Shown here one piece after another: positions 1 to 7,316 of a stretch of DNA of 17,652 nucleotides (the stretch's first letter is position 1; each line of letters opens with the position of its first letter). This stretch comes from JBBSIN01 sp038232055 (GTDB taxonomy: Bacteria > Actinomycetota > Actinomycetes > JADGOV01), in contig JBBSIN010000051.1 in the NCBI GenBank assembly GCA_038232055.1, positions 1 through 17,652 of the forward strand, in the 5' to 3' direction. Position numbers and translations under genes: made by a program. The notes under the pieces are model-generated. The model saw nothing but the letters and a program-made list of their open reading frames with translations, did no database searches and was not told the origin of the DNA.

Positions 1-861
1 ACGCTGCTGCGCGACTTCGCCGACCGCGGCGGCACCGTGCTCCTGTCCTCCCACCTGCTCACCGAGGTCGAGGCCACCGCCGACCGGATGGTGATCATCG
101 GCGGGGGGAAGATCCGGGCGCAGGGCACCCGGGCCGAGCTCCTCACCGCGACCGGGACCGTGGTCGAGGCGGCCGACCTCACCGGGCTGGACGCTGCCCT
201 CGAGCGCGCCGGCCTCCCCGTGCACCCCGCGGACGGCGACGGGCGGCTGGTCGAGGCGGAGCCCGAGGACGTCGCCCGCGCGGCCATGGCCGACGGCGTC
301 GTCCTCCACCGGCTCGGACCCGCCGAGGGCGCCGGTCTCGAGCGCCTCTTCTTCGCGCTGACCGCCGGCGACGGCGCCGTGACACCGCAGCAGCCGCAGA
401 CCGACCCCACTCGTAGGAGCCACCGCATGAGCACCACCACCCTCGCCGCGCCCACCCGCGCGAACACCGCTGACGTCAACGCCCGCCCCGGCCTCGGCCG
501 CCTCGTCCGCGTCGAGCTGCGCAAGATGGTCGACACCCGCGCGGGGTTCCGGCCGGTCCCGGTCTCGACGGCACCTGGTCCTACAGCCCGGCGCTCCTCG
601 GGCAGGCGGCGGTCTACCTCGTCTCCGCCATGGTCATCGGCGTCGCGTTCGGCGCGGTCCTGCTCGCCTCGGCGCCCGCGATCGTCGTCAACCTCGCACT
701 GCCGACCGCGTGGGCGGCGCTGGCCACGCTGTCCGTCTTCGCGAACGTCGCCCCGTGGCTCGACCCCTCCCTCGGCGGGATGTCCGAGGAGATTCTCAGC
801 CCCACCCAGTGGGCCCACGCGGGCACCGCGCTCGCGCTCTGGATGGTCCTCCCGCTCCTGA
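1..861 (+). CDS. ABC transporter ATP-binding protein, 3' part, reading through into the permease gene
   Basis: The left edge cuts the gene, so the Walker A, signature and Walker B motifs lie outside. What is visible starts in the last part of the nucleotide-binding domain: TVLLSSHLLTEVEATADR contains the H-loop histidine of ABC exporters, followed by MVIIGGGKIRAQGT and an accessory C-terminal domain ending near LERLFFALTAG (about base 366). This is the drug/antibiotic-export type of ATPase that energises a separately encoded permease by ATP hydrolysis at the inner membrane face. Oddly, no stop codon follows the domain: the frame stays open through the permease start at 427 and on to a TGA at 859-861, so the last 140 or so codons are out-of-frame permease sequence. 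A lost stop or a small indel is likely. The family assignment is secure; the true C-terminus is not. Confidence 0.8.
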   Translation, partial: TLLRDFADRGGTVLLSSHLLTEVEATADRMVIIGGGKIRAQGTRAELLTATGTVVEAADLTGLDAALERAGLPVHPADGDGRLVEAEPEDVARAAMADGVVLHRLGPAEGAGLERLFFALTAGDGAVTPQQPQTDPTRRSHRMSTTTLAAPTRANTADVNARPGLGRLVRVELRKMVDTRAGFRPVPVSTAPGPTARRSSGRRRSTSSPPWSSASRSARSCSPRRPRSSSTSHCRPRGRRWPRCPSSRTSPRGSTPPSAGCPRRFSAPPSGPTRAPRSRSGWSSRS

Positions 862-902
862 TCGGCGCCTACCGGATCACGCGGCGCGAGGTCACCGCCT
901 GA
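427..902 (+). pseudogene. ABC transporter permease, internally deleted and frameshifted
   Basis: An ATG at 427 with AGGAG at 415-419 opens a typical permease N-terminus (MSTTTLAAPTR, then LVRVELRKMVDTRAGF). After about base 547 this frame turns into arginine/serine-rich nonsense. The family C-terminus resumes in frame 3 from about 549: LDGTWSYSPALLGQAAVYL, a hydrophobic helix VIGVAFGAVLLASAPAIVV, and the end LLIGAYRITRREVTA with TGA at 900-902. Together the pieces hold only about 158 codons, whereas permeases of this type usually have 250 to 270 residues. Roughly 100 codons carrying the first four or so membrane helices are missing at the joint. I read this as a deletion plus frameshift that inactivates the gene; an assembly error is the alternative. 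The partner ATPase lies directly upstream. Confidence 0.75.
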
Positions 903-1025
903 CTGCCCGCGTTTGCCGCGTCGGCGGCCCGGTCATCACCTCTCCGGGATGGCGGATACCGGGGACGAGTCCCAGCTCCGCAGACCCGGAGCTTCCGGTC
1001 GCAGCTGACGCGGGGCGAGGATGTC

Positions 1026-2708
1026 GTGGACCCCGCCACCTGGGCGGGGTCGGTGCCGGTGGCGCACGGCATCGCGCCCCGGGTGCGCGTCGGCCGCAGC
1101 CGGTGGTTCAACCTGCTCTGGCTCCTGCCGATCGGCTTCGTCGTCCTGATCGCCGCGGTGGCGGCCGCGAAGGGGCTGCGGGGCACCGCGTCGGTGCAGC
1201 GGTTCATCGCGGACTACCCGGGCACGGTCACGTCACCCGGGGTGGCCCGCGAGGTCGGCACGCCGGCGTGGGCGGGCGTGCAGCACTTCCTCAACCTCTT
1301 CCTGATGATCTTCATCATCCGCTCGGGGGTGCAGATCCTCTCCGACCATCCCCGGCTGTACTGGACCCGGCACAGCACGCCGGGCCGGGACTGGTTCCGC
1401 ATCCAGAAGCCGGTTCCGGCCGATCCGCTGTGGACCGCGAAGAACGACTCCATCAGCCTGCCGGGACAGCTCGGCCTGCCCGGGCTGCGGCACTCGATCG
1501 GACTCACCCGCTGGTGGCACCTCGGAACCGACGTCCTGTGGCTGCTCAACGGGCTCGTCTTCTTCGTCCTGATCTTCGCGACCGGGCACTGGTGGCGGCT
1601 CGTGCCGACGAGCTGGGACGTCGTCCCCAACGCCGTCTCGGTGGCGATCCAGTACCTCTCGCTGGACTGGCCGACCGAAACCGGCTGGGTGGCCTACAAC
1701 AGCCTGCAGCTGATCGCCTACTTCGGCACGGTCTTCCTCGCCGCCCCACTCGCACTGCTCACCGGCCTGGGCATGTCACCGGCGCTGTCCACCCGCTTCA
1801 AGCGGATCAGCAAGGTGCTCAGCATCCAGACGGCCCGCTCGCTGCACTTCCTGGTGCTGGTCTGGTTCCTGCTGTTCATCCTCATCCACGTCACCCTGGT
1901 GTTCACCACCGGCCTGCTGCGCAACCTCAACCACATCTACGCCGGACGAGACGAAGGCGACTGGGTCGGCTTCGGGATCTTCACGGCCTCGATGGTCGTC
2001 GTCACCGTCGGCTGGGTGGCGGCCACCCCGTTCACCCTGGCGCACCCCCGGGTCGTGCAGCGCGTCGGCTACGCGCTGATCGGCCCGGCGCAGCGACTGT
2101 TCGAGCACGTGGACGCCACCCCCGGCGAGTACACCGAGAAGGACATCTCGCCGTACTTCTGGCACAACGGGCAGTACCCCGACTCGGCGGAGTACACGGC
2201 GCTGTTCGAAGGCAATTTCGCCGACTACCGGTTGCGGATCGACGGCCTCGTCGAGCACCCCGTCGACCTCGACCTGGTCCAGCTCCGCGCGCTACCACAC
2301 CACGAACAGATCACCCAACACTTCTGCATCCAGGGATGGTCCGGCGTCGCCAAGTGGGGCGGGGTGTCGATGCAGACGATTCTGGACCTGGTCAAGCCCC
2401 GGCCCGCGGCGAGGTGGGTCGTCTTCTACTCCCTCGGTGACGGGCCGGACAAGGGCATCTACTACGACGCGCACCCGATCGAGCAGATGAGCTACCACCT
2501 GAGCATGCTGGCCTACGACATGAACGGGCAACCGCTGTCCTTCGGCCACGGCGCCCCGCTCCGGCTGCGCAACGAAACCCAACTCGGCTTCAAACAGGTC
2601 AAGTGGATCAAAGGTGTGGAGTTCGTCGCGCACTACTCGGAGATCGGCGGCGGCTACGGCGGCTACAACCAGGATCACGAGTTCTTCGGCTACCGGCAGT
2701 CCATCTAG
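1026..2708 (+). CDS. Membrane cytochrome b561-type / molybdopterin oxidoreductase fusion protein
   Basis: This 560-aa protein joins a heme-b membrane part to a molybdopterin-binding domain of the sulfite oxidase fold. About six membrane helices lie near residues 29-49, 83-104, 165-187, 226-250, 273-296 and 315-335. Histidines in or beside them (H87, H165, H274, H288) are candidate heme ligands. From about 395 to 535 comes the SUOX-type core, with HFCIQGWSG placing C434 where the molybdenum-ligating cysteine sits. In the MsrPQ (YedYZ) system these two functions are separate proteins; here one chain would pass electrons between quinol or heme and the Mo centre. There is no Tat signal, consistent with a membrane-anchored domain. 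The GTG start is the only usual start codon after the in-frame stop at 900-902, and has GAGG at 1017-1020. The substrate is unknown. Confidence 0.8.
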   Translation: MDPATWAGSVPVAHGIAPRVRVGRSRWFNLLWLLPIGFVVLIAAVAAAKGLRGTASVQRFIADYPGTVTSPGVAREVGTPAWAGVQHFLNLFLMIFIIRSGVQILSDHPRLYWTRHSTPGRDWFRIQKPVPADPLWTAKNDSISLPGQLGLPGLRHSIGLTRWWHLGTDVLWLLNGLVFFVLIFATGHWWRLVPTSWDVVPNAVSVAIQYLSLDWPTETGWVAYNSLQLIAYFGTVFLAAPLALLTGLGMSPALSTRFKRISKVLSIQTARSLHFLVLVWFLLFILIHVTLVFTTGLLRNLNHIYAGRDEGDWVGFGIFTASMVVVTVGWVAATPFTLAHPRVVQRVGYALIGPAQRLFEHVDATPGEYTEKDISPYFWHNGQYPDSAEYTALFEGNFADYRLRIDGLVEHPVDLDLVQLRALPHHEQITQHFCIQGWSGVAKWGGVSMQTILDLVKPRPAARWVVFYSLGDGPDKGIYYDAHPIEQMSYHLSMLAYDMNGQPLSFGHGAPLRLRNETQLGFKQVKWIKGVEFVAHYSEIGGGYGGYNQDHEFFGYRQSI

Positions 2709-2784
2709 GCATCACGTAGCGCTGGATCATCGGCTCGGACACATCCCTGCGCGTCTCGAGGCGTTCTGCTGTGAGACTGGGCGG

Positions 2785-3117
2785 ATGCAGCGGATCTCCC
2801 TGGAAGCCCTGGCCCATCAGCAGCTGGAGCGAGCGTCCCACGCGGGTGGTGGCCACACCGCGGACACCGTGGTGGGCGGCCATGAGCGGGTACTGCGCCA
2901 GACGGTCATCGGCATGGTCCAGGGTGCCCTCCTCGGAGAGCACGAGAACCCAGGCGAGGCGACAGTGCACGTCCTGCGCGGGCGGGTCCGGCTGTCCACC
3001 GCAGACGCCTCCTGGGAGGGCCGCTCCGGCGATCTGATCATCGTGCCCGACTCCCGCCACACGCTCGAGGCGTTGGAGGACTCGGCCGTCCTGCTGACGG
3101 TCGCCAAGCTGCCCTGA
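2785..3117 (+). CDS. Small cupin-domain protein
   Basis: This 110-aa protein starts MQRISLEALAHQQLERA and has a single cupin barrel: GEHENPGEATVHVLRGRVRL (cupin motif 1, about residues 51-70, with H53 and E58 as possible metal ligands), then GDLIIVPDSRHTLEALEDS (motif 2, with a histidine near 92). Such short cupins bind a metal or small ligand and are often stress- or sensing-related; the actual function is unknown. The frame is open upstream of 2785 but overlaps the end of the oxidoreductase gene, so I chose the ATG at 2785, where the cupin-family N-terminus begins. The Shine-Dalgarno sequence is weak (GGGCGG just upstream). It follows the oxidoreductase by 76 bases on the same strand, so co-transcription is possible. 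Confidence 0.75.
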   Translation: MQRISLEALAHQQLERASHAGGGHTADTVVGGHERVLRQTVIGMVQGALLGEHENPGEATVHVLRGRVRLSTADASWEGRSGDLIIVPDSRHTLEALEDSAVLLTVAKLP

Positions 3118-3134
3118 CCCGGGTCCGCAACGTG

Positions 3135-3174
3135 GCGGAGCCCCGCCCCCTCAAGAAAGGGGACGGGGCTCCGC
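3135..3174. terminator. Bidirectional hairpin terminator between convergent genes
   Basis: A perfect 11-bp stem (GCGGAGCCCCG at 3135-3145 with CGGGGCTCCGC at 3164-3174) is extended by CCCC/GGGG (3146-3149 with 3159-3162, one bulged A at 3163) around an A-rich loop. It lies 17 bases after the cupin stop and 18 bases before the stop of the minus-strand propeller gene, so it can serve both. There is no T-tract, as is common in actinomycetes. Confidence 0.8.
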
Positions 3175-3192
3175 TGCCCAGCTGATCCGGTG

Positions 3193-5751
3193 CTACCCGG
3201 CGATCTTCCACATGCCGCGACCGTGGGTCGCCGCCAGCAGGTAGCTGCGGTTCGGGGACACCACGAGGTCGAGGGTCTGGGTGTTCGGCAAGCCGCCACC
3301 CAGCCGCGCCCACGTGCCCGAGCCCTGCCGCACGAACACGCCGACATCGGTGCCGACGACGAGCTTGCCGTGCCACATCGCCACCGCGTTCGTCGGCGCG
3401 TCCGGCAGGTTGCCCGACACGTCGCGCCACGTCCCGCCGCCGTTCGTCGACTCGAAGACGTGACCGACGCCCCCACCGGGGATCCAGCGCCGGGAGAACG
3501 CGCCGTACGTCACGTAGACGTGCGCCGCGTTCGCCGGGTCGACGTAGAAGTCGGTCGGCATCCGGTTCGGGAGCTTGGGCGCCGAGACGCGGTGCCAGCG
3601 ACCGCCGTAGTTCGTGTCGATACCGGACACGAACGGCAGCCCGACGGACTCCCGGCCCGGGTTGCAACCGTTGCCGCACCAGCCGGCATAGGTCACGTGC
3701 CGGTTCACCCCGAGCGCCGTGGTCTGGGCGCCGTCACCGAGGTCGTGGGTCTTCTTCCACGTGCACGTGGTCGTCGAGCAGTCGGTGGCCCAGCCCCTGC
3801 CCTGGTTGTCCCAGATGTACTGGCCACCGGCCACCCAGTGGTTGATGTTCTTCTGGTCCGCCTCGAAGGGTGCGATGAACCGCGGGTTCGGGTCGCACGG
3901 CGCCGGCGTGAACTCCACGTTGAAGCAGGACGGGGAGATCGTCCGGAACGAGCGGGTAGAGCTGTCGGAGCGTCCGCCGTTCGTCGTGCTCGCCATGTTC
4001 AGGAAGACGTACTCCTGCACCGACTTGTTGCCGTTGTTCGGATCGACGATGACGTCGCCGCCGTCGCCGCCGAACGGCGAGACCATCGAGTTCTTACCGG
4101 GCAGGAGCAGCGAGACACCGTTGTCCTGCAGGCCGCCCCAGATCGCGTCGCCACCGGCCACCTTGCCGATGCCGGCGTCGTAGTACTGCAGCGTGTCCAT
4201 CGTCACGTTGAGGTTGTTCCACCGCACGACGTTGCGCAGGTTGGTCGCGCGGCTGTAGACGCCACCGTCGTTGCCGAAGTAACCCGTGCCGTCAGCCGAG
4301 ATCGCGATGGCGTGCTGGTCCGGGTGCGTGGTGGGCGGACAGACGTTCTTCGTCGGGTCGAAGTCCCAGCAGTCGAGCGGGAAGTTCCAGTACGGCCCGA
4401 TCGTCGACCACTTGGCTCCGGAGTTGCTCGTCTCGAAGACTTCCTCGAGGTCTAGGTAGACGTGGGAGGAGTCCCTCGGGTCGACCTTGATGTCCTGGTT
4501 GTACCAGGCCTGCGAACCGGGGTCGCCGCCGCTCTTGGCCAGCGCCGAGCCGGCCTTGACCAGCGTCTCCTCGTCGGCGATGAGCGTCCAGGGACCGGCC
4601 GGGTCCCCGTTCGACGAGCGGTAGGCGGCCTTGAGCGTGACCGTCTCGCTCGACTCCACCACGGCGTAGAGCTTGCTGCCGTCGTTCGACCAGGAGAACG
4701 TCGTACGCCCGACGTCGGTAGCGCCGGCCAGGTCCCCGCGCAGCGTCAGCCGGGAAAAGTGCGCACCGCTGTCGGTGGAGAGGTAGAACCCGTTGTACTG
4801 GGTGTCCTCCGGCAGCGTGCCACCGCGCCAGCCCAGCGCCGCCAGCACGACCCGACCGCCGGTTCCCGGCCTCACCTTCACGTCGGTAATGAACGACGTA
4901 CGGTACGGCGAGTGCGTCGGGTTGGGGTCCGGCTTGAGGAGAGTCCGCCAGTTGCCGATCAGCCCCAGCGTCCGGTGCTTGATCAGCCCTCGGCTGGTCG
5001 CGGCGTAGACGTGGCCCCGGCCGTCGAAGGTGAGCCGGTAGACGAGGTACTGGTTGAGCCGGTTGCCCACCAACTGGAAGCTCTTGCCGCCGTCGCCGGA
5101 GCGGTAGATGCCCGCGCCGTTGAACGCGTCCGCGTTGGTGTTGGCCTCGCCGGTGCCGACCCAGACCGAGTGGTCCGAGGGGTCGACGGCGACCGCCCCG
5201 ATCGACAGCTTCTCCTGCTGGTCGAAGATCGGCTTCCAGTGCGCGCCCTTGTCCGTCGACTTCCACACGCCACCGCCCGCTGCGGCGGCGTAGACGGTGC
5301 GCGGGCCGTCGGTGGCCAGGCCGGTGATCCGGCCGGTCACCTCACGCCAGCCGGCGCTGGAGTTGGACCAGAACGGGTCACGGTAGTTACGGGCGTCGTT
5401 GCGGTAGGGCAGGTTGGTGACCTCCTGCCAGCTGCGCCCGGATTGCTTGAGGGCGCGCGCCTGACGGTACGCGGCGGAGAACGCCTCGGAGCTCACCGAC
5501 GCGGCGGGCGCCGTGCGGACGGCGGCGTACTCCTGCGCCCTGGCGAGGATCTTCTGGGTCTCGCCGCCGCCACCACCACTGTCCCCGTCCTCGGCGTTGA
5601 GCGCGACGTGTCCACGCGGGTTGTCGGGCAACAGGCCGCCCGGACCGCGATAGTTGCCAGCCATGCCCGGCCCGGCGGTCAACGCCACGGCTACGGGTAT
5701 GACGGTCCCAGCTACGAGGGCGCCTCTGCGCCATCGGCTGTCTAGCGACAT
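3193..5751 (-). CDS. Secreted BNR/Asp-box beta-propeller protein (sialidase-like or sortilin-like fold)
   Basis: This 852-aa protein has a signal peptide (MSLDSRWRRG, hydrophobic core to about residue 31), a glycine run near 59-63 and a large repeat region. Five Asp-box-like motifs (S/T-x-D/N-x-G-x-x-W/F) are visible: STDKGAHW (about 165-172), SGDGGKSF (218-225), STDSGAHF, TSNSGAKW and STNGGGTW, each closing a hairpin after a stretch such as GVYRS or HVYVT. Several paired cysteines fit an extracellular location. The family includes exo-sialidases, xyloglucanases and VPS10/sortilin-like propellers. I see no sialidase arginine-triad signature, so a binding or unknown hydrolase role is possible. 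The start codon has a strong ribosome binding site, GGAGGAAG, read from 5763 to 5756. The gene ends against a shared terminator. Confidence 0.8.
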   Translation of the reverse strand: MSLDSRWRRGALVAGTVIPVAVALTAGPGMAGNYRGPGGLLPDNPRGHVALNAEDGDSGGGGGETQKILARAQEYAAVRTAPAASVSSEAFSAAYRQARALKQSGRSWQEVTNLPYRNDARNYRDPFWSNSSAGWREVTGRITGLATDGPRTVYAAAAGGGVWKSTDKGAHWKPIFDQQEKLSIGAVAVDPSDHSVWVGTGEANTNADAFNGAGIYRSGDGGKSFQLVGNRLNQYLVYRLTFDGRGHVYAATSRGLIKHRTLGLIGNWRTLLKPDPNPTHSPYRTSFITDVKVRPGTGGRVVLAALGWRGGTLPEDTQYNGFYLSTDSGAHFSRLTLRGDLAGATDVGRTTFSWSNDGSKLYAVVESSETVTLKAAYRSSNGDPAGPWTLIADEETLVKAGSALAKSGGDPGSQAWYNQDIKVDPRDSSHVYLDLEEVFETSNSGAKWSTIGPYWNFPLDCWDFDPTKNVCPPTTHPDQHAIAISADGTGYFGNDGGVYSRATNLRNVVRWNNLNVTMDTLQYYDAGIGKVAGGDAIWGGLQDNGVSLLLPGKNSMVSPFGGDGGDVIVDPNNGNKSVQEYVFLNMASTTNGGRSDSSTRSFRTISPSCFNVEFTPAPCDPNPRFIAPFEADQKNINHWVAGGQYIWDNQGRGWATDCSTTTCTWKKTHDLGDGAQTTALGVNRHVTYAGWCGNGCNPGRESVGLPFVSGIDTNYGGRWHRVSAPKLPNRMPTDFYVDPANAAHVYVTYGAFSRRWIPGGGVGHVFESTNGGGTWRDVSGNLPDAPTNAVAMWHGKLVVGTDVGVFVRQGSGTWARLGGGLPNTQTLDLVVSPNRSYLLAATHGRGMWKIAG

Positions 5752-5835
5752 ACGTCTTCCTCCCCGACACAGTGCGGGTCACGTCCCTCCACCGGGCGCG
5801 ATCATCCGCAGGTGACCGAAGTGTAAAGAAGCCAC

Positions 5836-5890
5836 CAAAGGTGCGGCATCGGGCACAAAGGTGAAACTCGTAACGTCACGAAGATGTGAC
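5836..5890 (-). promoter_or_regulatory. Candidate operator/promoter region of the propeller gene
   Basis: Read on the minus strand, CACCTTTG occurs twice exactly 20 bp apart (copies at 5836-5843 and 5856-5863), two helical turns, which is typical of a regulator binding the same DNA face. Just upstream lies the inverted repeat GTCAC-N6-GTGAC (5875-5890). A possible -10, TACACT, is read from about 5824 down to 5819. The factor is unknown and no clear -35 was found. Confidence 0.35.
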
Positions 5891-5941
5891 TCAACGTGCC
5901 CGGTTCGGCTCGACATGCCCGCCGACTTGACCTCGACCGGT

Positions 5942-5989
5942 CCCGCACCCCACCCCGCACCCCGATCCCGCATCCCGATCCCGCTCGAT
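5942..5989. repeat. C-rich tandem repeat, four imperfect 10-13-bp units
   Basis: Units follow each other as CCCGCACCCCAC (5942-5953), CCCGCACCCCGAT (5954-5966), CCCGCATCCCGAT (5967-5979) and a shortened CCCGCTCGAT (5980-5989), which runs into the left arm of the large hairpin. No coding potential is evident. It lies between the propeller gene and the DUF72 gene. Confidence 0.7.
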
Positions 5990-6043
5990 CATGGGGTTTT
6001 GCCGCGCGACACGCCGTGTCGGTGTGGCTCAACCCCATGATCG
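5986..6043. repeat. 58-nt near-perfect palindromic hairpin element
   Basis: The outer arms CGATCATGGGGTT (5986-5998) and AACCCCATGATCG (6031-6043) pair perfectly over 13 bp. Inside, GCCGC can pair with GTGGC (6001-6005 with 6024-6028, including a G-T pair), and CGACAC (6007-6012) pairs with GTGTCG (6016-6021) around a GCC loop. Only small internal loops break the fold. It lies 29 bases beyond the DUF72 stop codon (minus strand), so it may act as terminator or RNA-stabilising hairpin, or be a REP-like intergenic repeat. Confidence 0.7.
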
Positions 6044-6072
6044 GCGCGGAAGACGCGGAATCAGGCGTTGGG

Positions 6073-6945
6073 TCAGCTGGCCCCGAGCAGGTCGGCGAGC
6101 TGGCGCGCGTTGGTCTGCGCGTAGTCGCGATAGCAGTTGTTCAGAAGGACGTGCGTGGTGTCTGCCTGCTCGGCCAGGGCGGCGATCTTCGGTGCCCACT
6201 CCCGCAGCTCGTCCGCCGAGTAGCGGTACCCGAAGCGCTCGTAGATGTCGCGGCTGGTCCACTTGTCGCTGTGCCCGTGGAACCGCACGACGGCCAGCCC
6301 AGCGGTCGCCGCGAGCACCGGTGGGATCGAGCTGGCGTGGCCCTGCGGCATGTCGACGCTGACGTACGGCACGGCGTACGACGAGAGGAAGTCCAGTGTC
6401 TCGCCCTGGTTGTCCTCGCTCATCCACGTCGCGTTACGGAACTCCACACACATCGGCAGGTCGCCGCAGCGCTCGCGACACTCCAGGATGTAGGCCTTGT
6501 TCCGGCGTCCGATCGGAAACCACTGCGGAAACTGGAAGAGCAGTGCGCCGAGCTTGCCGGCGTCGTGCAGCGGCGCAAGCGCGCCGAGGAACCGTTCCCA
6601 GACGTCGTCGACGACCTTCGCATCGAGGTCGCTCAGGTAGACGTTGCGCTTGTCGGTCTCCGGTCGCAGATCCTTGTAGAGCGCCGACGGGCGTGTGGGG
6701 TGCTGGGTCAAGAGCGAGAACGCCTTGACGTTGAAGGTGAAGCCGGGCGGCGTACGGGCCACCCACAGCGAGCTGTTGCGTTCGTTGGGCGGGGTGTAGT
6801 AGGTCGAGTCGACCTCTACCAGAGGGAACTGCGAGGAGTAGTAGGCGAGCCGCTGTTCAGCAGACGTCGCATCCCGCGGATACCAGCCGGCTGCCAGTAA
6901 CGTCTTGTCCGTCCACGACGCCGTACCCACCTTCACTTTTCCCAC
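6073..6945 (-). CDS. DUF72 (YecE-type) TIM-barrel-like protein
   Basis: The protein (290 aa from the chosen start) begins KVKVGTASWTDKTLLAAGWYP, has the family marks YYSSQFPLVEVDSTYYTPP near the N-terminus, LGALLFQFP in the middle, CVEFRNATWM, and VVRFHGHSDKW followed by LLNNCYRDYAQTNA near the end. This is the full DUF72 fold and normal length (about 240 to 300 aa). The biochemical role is unknown; a TIM-barrel hydrolase or nuclease-like activity has been suggested for the family. A GTG at 6960 also opens the frame but has no ribosome binding site; the GTG at 6945 has GGAAGAAG just upstream (around 6951-6958) and gives the usual short N-terminus, so I prefer it. It is divergent from the DUF7455-sigA genes. 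Confidence 0.85.
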   Translation of the reverse strand: MGKVKVGTASWTDKTLLAAGWYPRDATSAEQRLAYYSSQFPLVEVDSTYYTPPNERNSSLWVARTPPGFTFNVKAFSLLTQHPTRPSALYKDLRPETDKRNVYLSDLDAKVVDDVWERFLGALAPLHDAGKLGALLFQFPQWFPIGRRNKAYILECRERCGDLPMCVEFRNATWMSEDNQGETLDFLSSYAVPYVSVDMPQGHASSIPPVLAATAGLAVVRFHGHSDKWTSRDIYERFGYRYSADELREWAPKIAALAEQADTTHVLLNNCYRDYAQTNARQLADLLGAS

Positions 6946-7011
6946 CGAGACTTCTTCCACCGACCCGACGATAGATCGGCGCAGCGCTGCCGATGGTAGA
7001 ACGGACTGACG

Positions 7012-7037
7012 GGAACGCTGAGCACCACCGACGCGTT
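7012..7037 (+). promoter_or_regulatory. Candidate SigR/SigH-type stress promoter
   Basis: GGAAC at 7012-7016 and GTT at 7035-7037 are separated by exactly 18 bases. This matches the -35/-10 pattern GGAAT/C-N18-GTT known for SigR of Streptomyces and SigH of Mycobacterium. It would start transcription shortly before the TTG start at 7070. A match of eight bases can occur by chance in such DNA, so this is a candidate only. Confidence 0.4.
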
Positions 7038-7069
7038 GTCCATGGTGACCGCGGAAGGAGACAGGACCG

Positions 7070-7291
7070 TTGACCCCGACCCTGACCGACCCGGCCCCGC
7101 TCGTCGCCAGCGACCGCTGCGATCGGTGTGGTGCCCGTGCCTACGTACGTGCCGTGCTCGCCGGCGGCAGCGAGCTGCTGCTCTGCCGCCACCACGCGCG
7201 CCAGCACGGTGAGCGGCTGCGCGCCGTCGCCGTGGACTATGTCGATGAGTCCGACCGCGTCGACGAGGAGACCAATGAGCGTCGGAGCTGA
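7070..7291 (+). CDS. DUF7455-type small zinc-ribbon-like protein
   Basis: This 73-aa protein has a C-x2-C pair (C17, C20 in RCDRCGARAYVRAVL) and a second C-x-H-H group (C39, H41, H42 in LLLCRHHARQH), the layout of a small zinc-binding domain, with an acidic tail (YVDESDRVDEE). In actinomycetes such proteins are conserved and often lie beside the principal sigma factor gene, as here; their role is not known to me. The start is TTG with AAGGAG at 7055-7060, nine bases upstream. The ATG at 7042 and GTG at 7045 are in other frames. It lies 163 bases upstream of sigA on the same strand. Confidence 0.8.
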   Translation: MTPTLTDPAPLVASDRCDRCGARAYVRAVLAGGSELLLCRHHARQHGERLRAVAVDYVDESDRVDEETNERRS

Positions 7292-7316
7292 CCGGTGTGA
7301 CCGGTACGACGACGGT

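Noticed and set aside
710..2440. 576-codon plus-strand frame overlapping the oxidoreductase gene
   Set aside because: Arg/Pro/Ala-rich shadow in the wrong frame; the 1026-2708 frame has the membrane helices and the Mo-domain cysteine.
3190..5745. Long plus-strand open frames (421 and 427 codons) opposite the BNR propeller gene
   Set aside because: Compositional shadows: no domain, no ribosome binding site, and the minus-strand gene has signal peptide and Asp boxes over the whole length.
5875..5890. GTCAC-N6-GTGAC read as a CRP/GlxR site
   Set aside because: The arms are the wrong way round for the TGTGA-N6-TCACA consensus, so only a generic inverted repeat is claimed.
6961..7011. GCAGCGCTGC palindrome at 6981-6990 as an operator between the divergent genes
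   Set aside because: Ten-base palindromes are expected by chance in DNA of this GC content, and it has no clear relation to a promoter.
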